A stretch of DNA of 64,000 nt from Apostichopus japonicus (lineage: Eukaryota > Echinodermata > Holothuroidea > Aspidochirotida > Stichopodidae), in the NCBI RefSeq assembly GCF_037975245.1, contig NC_092580.1:33257001-33321000 (forward strand). Direction: 5' to 3'. Below the pieces are notes generated by a model. The model had not been told where the DNA came from. It did no database searches and saw only the letters and a program-made list of their open reading frames with translations. Below are positions 61,901 through 64,000 of this stretch, one piece after another; position 1 is the stretch's first letter; each line of letters starts with the position of its first letter. Both the position numbers and the translations under genes were made by a program.

Positions 61901-62181
61901 CACAAACAGCACAATTGTACTCTAGCCGCTAACAGTAAAAGGTCGGCTACTAATACTAGCACAGTAACTCTGTTCACCCTAAGTTTGGCCTATTGCTTAG
62001 GCTACACAATATCTGCGAACACATACTTAATACACTAGGCCTAAGTTGCTAACGTTAGGACTTAATTGATCCTTGCTACGCTTGGTAAACAAAGGACGAA
62101 TGTGTTCAAAATGTGCTTTGAAATAAAAATCAAAGTTAGAATACCTTCTTCTTCGTCCTTTTTGTCTCGCCTCAACATCAT
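46966..62181 (-). CDS. COPG: Coatomer subunit gamma (gamma-COP), 871 aa, 20 coding exons
   Basis: Minus-strand exons: 62181-62145, 61133-61081, 60672-60520, 60135-59980, 59446-59354, 57240-57037, 56745-56705, 56354-56300, 55767-55621, 54933-54649, 53912-53669, 52624-52549, 51870-51767, 50808-50680, 49863-49798, 49573-49434, 48929-48761, 48388-48291, 48003-47868, 47195-46966. All phases agree; 2,616 nt. Gamma-COP is a core subunit of the COPI coat, which buds vesicles for retrograde Golgi-to-ER and intra-Golgi traffic. It contacts ARF1 and dilysine cargo/p24 tails and pairs with zeta-COP. The N-terminal adaptin-like helical trunk covers about residues 20-540 ([29 protein letters not shown]). 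A linker is followed by the C-terminal appendage (about 600-871: [17 protein letters not shown]). Length equals vertebrate COPG1/2 (871-874), and no break is visible. Two in-frame ATGs open the ORF. Very secure; essential housekeeping gene expected. Confidence 0.98.
51073..51690. repeat. Direct duplication flanking a repeat insertion
   Basis: About 75 bp starting 'aaatcacacatctttta' at 51075 recurs at 51597 with few changes (tcttgacatgcatacc, gttcacaaa, gaatgcctgac), both ending in C-rich DNA. Between them sits a 156-bp interspersed repeat copy. Both lie in the gamma-COP intron between 50808 and 51767. Confidence 0.75.
51263..51419. repeat. 156-bp interspersed repeat, copy 1
   Basis: Nearly identical to 55067-55222, sharing 'gaaggggactgaccaccc', 'ggttaattatccttcaagc' and 'acaagccacttgacaaaagg', and more distantly to 52709-52850. 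Probably a SINE or MITE. No terminal inverted repeat or poly-A tail is obvious. Confidence 0.8.
52709..52850. repeat. 156-bp interspersed repeat, copy 2 (diverged)
   Basis: Same family as 51263-51419 with roughly 15 percent difference and small indels. In the gamma-COP intron between 52624 and 53669. Confidence 0.7.
53983..54573. repeat. 17-bp minisatellite, about 30 or more copies
   Basis: Uninterrupted array of 'gagtgtagctactctat' variants (gtagccactct, gtctagctaatct and others), about 590 bp. It ends about 75 bp from the donor side of the gamma-COP exon 54933-54649. Non-coding and likely length-polymorphic. Confidence 0.95.
55067..55222. repeat. 156-bp interspersed repeat, copy 3
   Basis: Almost the same sequence as 51263-51419 in the same orientation, in the gamma-COP intron between 55621 and 54933. 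The very low divergence from copy 1 indicates recent activity or gene conversion. Confidence 0.8.
56050..56219. repeat. (TTTA)n microsatellite
   Basis: About 170 bp of TTTA repeats with interspersed atatat tracts, in the gamma-COP intron between 56300 and 55767. Translations of it give meaningless Tyr/Ile/Leu ORFs. Confidence 0.95.
57665..59031. mobile_element. 1,367-bp non-autonomous hAT-type transposon, TSD CTACAAAA
   Basis: The ends are CAGGGTGGGAATT (57665) and AATTCCCACCCTG (ending 59031), a 13-bp terminal inverted repeat. Perfect 8-bp direct repeats CTACAAAA at 57657-57664 and 59032-59039 flank it. CAGGG-type ends plus an 8-bp duplication are the classic hAT signature. Subterminal 'tgcttacc' motifs occur at least four times near the right end in both orientations, and once as ggcttacc near the left, typical of hAT transposase-binding repeats. 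No transposase is encoded. It sits in the 2.1-kb gamma-COP intron between exons ending at 59354 and starting at 57240. Confidence 0.92.
57992..58030. repeat. 39-nt near-perfect palindrome inside the hAT element
   Basis: Two perfect 19-bp arms, ATGAACTACGCAATTGCCG and its reverse complement, are separated by a single A. Could form a long hairpin or cruciform. Confidence 0.9.
60301..60437. repeat. Tandem repeat, about 37 bp, 4 copies
   Basis: Units 'agggagagcatactag' plus 'tatatatgacaagaatcaatt' with small changes, in the gamma-COP intron between 60520 and 60135. Confidence 0.85.
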
Positions 62182-62603
62182 TATCTGGATCGTAAATGCT
62201 AGTAGAAAAATCCAGGTGTATCAGACACCGCAGCAGCCGTATTTTCGTGTGTAGAGTACACGTCAAGAGCAACACGAACCTTAGTTCAAAGGTCAATAAA
62301 TTTTCGACACGGAGTGTAGAAGTAGCTCACCAGTCGTTTGCAAAGTCAAATATATACGTCATCACAATGCTACTCGCGACGAGGCTGTCGTGTACTTTGT
62401 AATGACACTGACGGGTGGTGGTGGGGGGGGGGGGGGTGATCTGTAGCCAGCAATCAACAGCAATTGTGTTATCAAACCTTATTTAATTGATGTAACCGGG
62501 TAAGCCAGAGCTTATTTTGCAGAGACCTAGCTTACAACGACATCATACAAAAGCAACCGTAATGAATGAACGTACAGTAAAATATGAACACATACACGGC
62601 TTA
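62182..62603. other. 5' flank of gamma-COP
   Basis: Immediate upstream region of the gamma-COP start codon, expected to contain its 5' UTR and core promoter (reads right to left). A 12-bp G run lies near 62424. No TATA box was identified, which is common for housekeeping genes. Confidence 0.45.
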
Positions 62604-63087
62604 CCAGTCAAAACGTCCCTTTACCAAAACTTCCCGTACCAAAACGTCCCCGCTTTTGGTCAAAACGTCCCCGTTGGTCAAAACGGCACCGTAAGTCGAA
62701 ACGTCGCCGTCTATCACATTCATTCACAATTGTGAATATATATTAATTTTCATACTTTATATATAAATATATATAAATTTTCATACTTTTTCGAAAGCGA
62801 ATTTTCAGCGGAACATAAAAAAAAAAAAGTCACGACATTCAACTTCACAAGTCACGACATTTTACGGAAGCAAATATTCGGAAAAAGCAAAAAAAAAAAC
62901 ATTAAACACATTATTAAATATTACATCTAAAAACTAAAAACATCCACACTTGCATTCCAACTGATTATAAAAGCGGGGACGTTTTGACTCACGGGGACGT
63001 TTTGACTGCGGGGACGTTTTGGTAAAAAGTGGGGACGTCTTGGTCTTAAAAAAGCGGGACGTTTTGGTAAAGGGACGTTTTGACTGG
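62604..63087. mobile_element. 484-bp inverted-repeat element with AAAACGTCCCC arrays
   Basis: The terminal inverted repeat starts CCAGTCAAAACGTCCC and is near perfect for about 30 bp. Inside each end the motif AAAACGTCCC(C) recurs several times, facing inward on the left and, as its complement GGGGACGTTTT, on the right. The centre (about 62735-62930) is AT-rich. No ORF of interest, so this is a non-autonomous element. Flanks read tta and ata, so any target duplication is short or decayed. It lies about 420 bp upstream of the gamma-COP start codon. Confidence 0.85.
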
Positions 63088-63809
63088 ATACCCATATACG
63101 ACAGATAATATTGCAGGTGGGGCAAGAAAGAATCACAAAGGATAAGTTTGTAAAAAGGTTTCAAAAGTTATGAAATCTGAGTCGTAAAATAATAACAGCT
63201 TAGTACCTATTGTGAGCATTCTCATGAGAAAGAAATGCTAAAAATAATTCCAACAGTTCACCATCTATCGAAGTCAAACATTGGAAACAATGTACAAGTT
63301 CCAAACTGCCACAGTGCAAACTAATGAAACAAACACGTCTTTATAGCCTCGATCTATTCTTACCAGAAATTTTCCCGGTTTCAAAAAATGATACCTTGAC
63401 GGCCTGTCAACTTCATTTGAACAATTTGTTCAACTTACCGGGAAAGGTCTTAACTCCGGTAAACTATTCCAACCGACATTAAGGCTTATACCATGAGCTT
63501 TGATTTCTGTGTTCACAGACATCGAGTGATGGTTGTAATATATCATACAGGGTTACCCCCGCCATAGGCTCCGTCATCAAGTAGCATATATACGTCGCAA
63601 CTCGATGTTATCAAGTTCGTCCAATCGTCATTTATGAGTTATTGGTATATAACTTATATCAAATCGTTATATTTTTGGCTGTGAAATACTCTTATTTTGC
63701 AAGGCTTTCACGTTTGCTAAAGAATGCATGACTTGTATCTACAACATACTAGACTTTTAACGAACAAAGCGTAAAAATTAGTTTGAAGAAACTTTTAAGT
63801 TGCATTCTC
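63088..63809. other. Non-coding DNA, no gene seen
   Basis: AT-rich DNA with no recognisable ORF, RNA gene or repeat beyond short homopolymers. Confidence 0.5.
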
Positions 63810-64000
63810 GTGTCTATACTATGCTATACTATACTATATACTATAATATACTATACTACACTGCACTATAATATACTATGTAGTAATATTCTAGTCACAA
63901 CATAACCATACCATACCATACCATACCAAACCATACCATACCATACCATACCATACCATACAATACCATACCACACCATACCATACCATACCACACCACA
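63810..64000. repeat. (CTATA)n and (CCATA)n microsatellites at the window edge
   Basis: First a degenerate ctata/actat tract (about 63815-63880), then about 100 bp of ccata repeats with rare ccaca and caata variants running to the last base, so the array may extend beyond the window. Confidence 0.9.

Noticed and set aside
1-64000. tRNA, rRNA and snRNA genes
   Set aside because: I looked for cloverleaf-like and conserved RNA segments by eye and found none I could support; a tRNAscan or Rfam search would be decisive.

Overview
This window is nuclear genomic DNA from a multicellular animal. Genes are split into many short exons with GT-AG introns, the non-coding DNA is AT-rich, and it is full of tandem repeats, microsatellites and non-autonomous transposons. 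Protein similarity and the general repeat texture suggest an invertebrate deuterostome. An echinoderm, perhaps a sea cucumber, is my best guess, but the sequence does not prove it.

Three complete protein-coding genes could be rebuilt exon by exon, with every intron phase agreeing. (1) Plus strand, 5746-27570, 21 coding exons, 925 aa: an unusual protein with an N-terminal UBA domain, a charged helical stretch, a UBX domain, a 14-glutamate acidic linker, a BC-box-like motif (SLSDMCFKSV) and about a dozen AMN1/ZYG11-like leucine-rich repeats. I know of no described family with this combination. (2) Minus strand, 43025-39255, 5 coding exons, 572 aa: an alpha/beta-hydrolase carboxylesterase of the cholinesterase superfamily with signal peptide, full Ser-Glu-His triad and a C-terminal SDEL. 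(3) Minus strand, 62181-46966, 20 coding exons, 871 aa: coatomer subunit gamma (gamma-COP), complete and conserved.

Layout: 1-5.7 kb is upstream non-coding DNA with an 88-bp tandem repeat. 5.7-28.3 kb is the UBA-UBX-LRR gene, with a 105-bp satellite and a five-fold 91-bp repeat that copies part of an LRR exon. 28.3-38.8 kb is a gene desert with a hammerhead-like repeat, a 615-bp DNA transposon with 8-bp target duplications, and an inverted-repeat element. 38.8-43.0 kb is the esterase gene. 43.9-45.1 kb is a 1,183-bp foldback transposon with 164-bp terminal inverted repeats. 46.4-62.2 kb is the gamma-COP gene, whose introns hold a 1,367-bp hAT-type element, a 17-bp minisatellite and three copies of a 156-bp interspersed repeat. 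62.6-63.1 kb is a 484-bp inverted-repeat element just upstream of gamma-COP, and the window ends in pentanucleotide microsatellites.

The first gene is the most notable. One polypeptide carries a ubiquitin-binding module, a candidate p97/VCP adaptor module and a candidate Elongin-BC/cullin-2 substrate-receptor module. That is a suggestive arrangement for coupling ubiquitylation to p97 extraction, but the functional link is inference. The three genes show no obvious shared pathway. Esterase and gamma-COP lie in the same orientation, and the UBA-UBX-LRR gene converges on the esterase.
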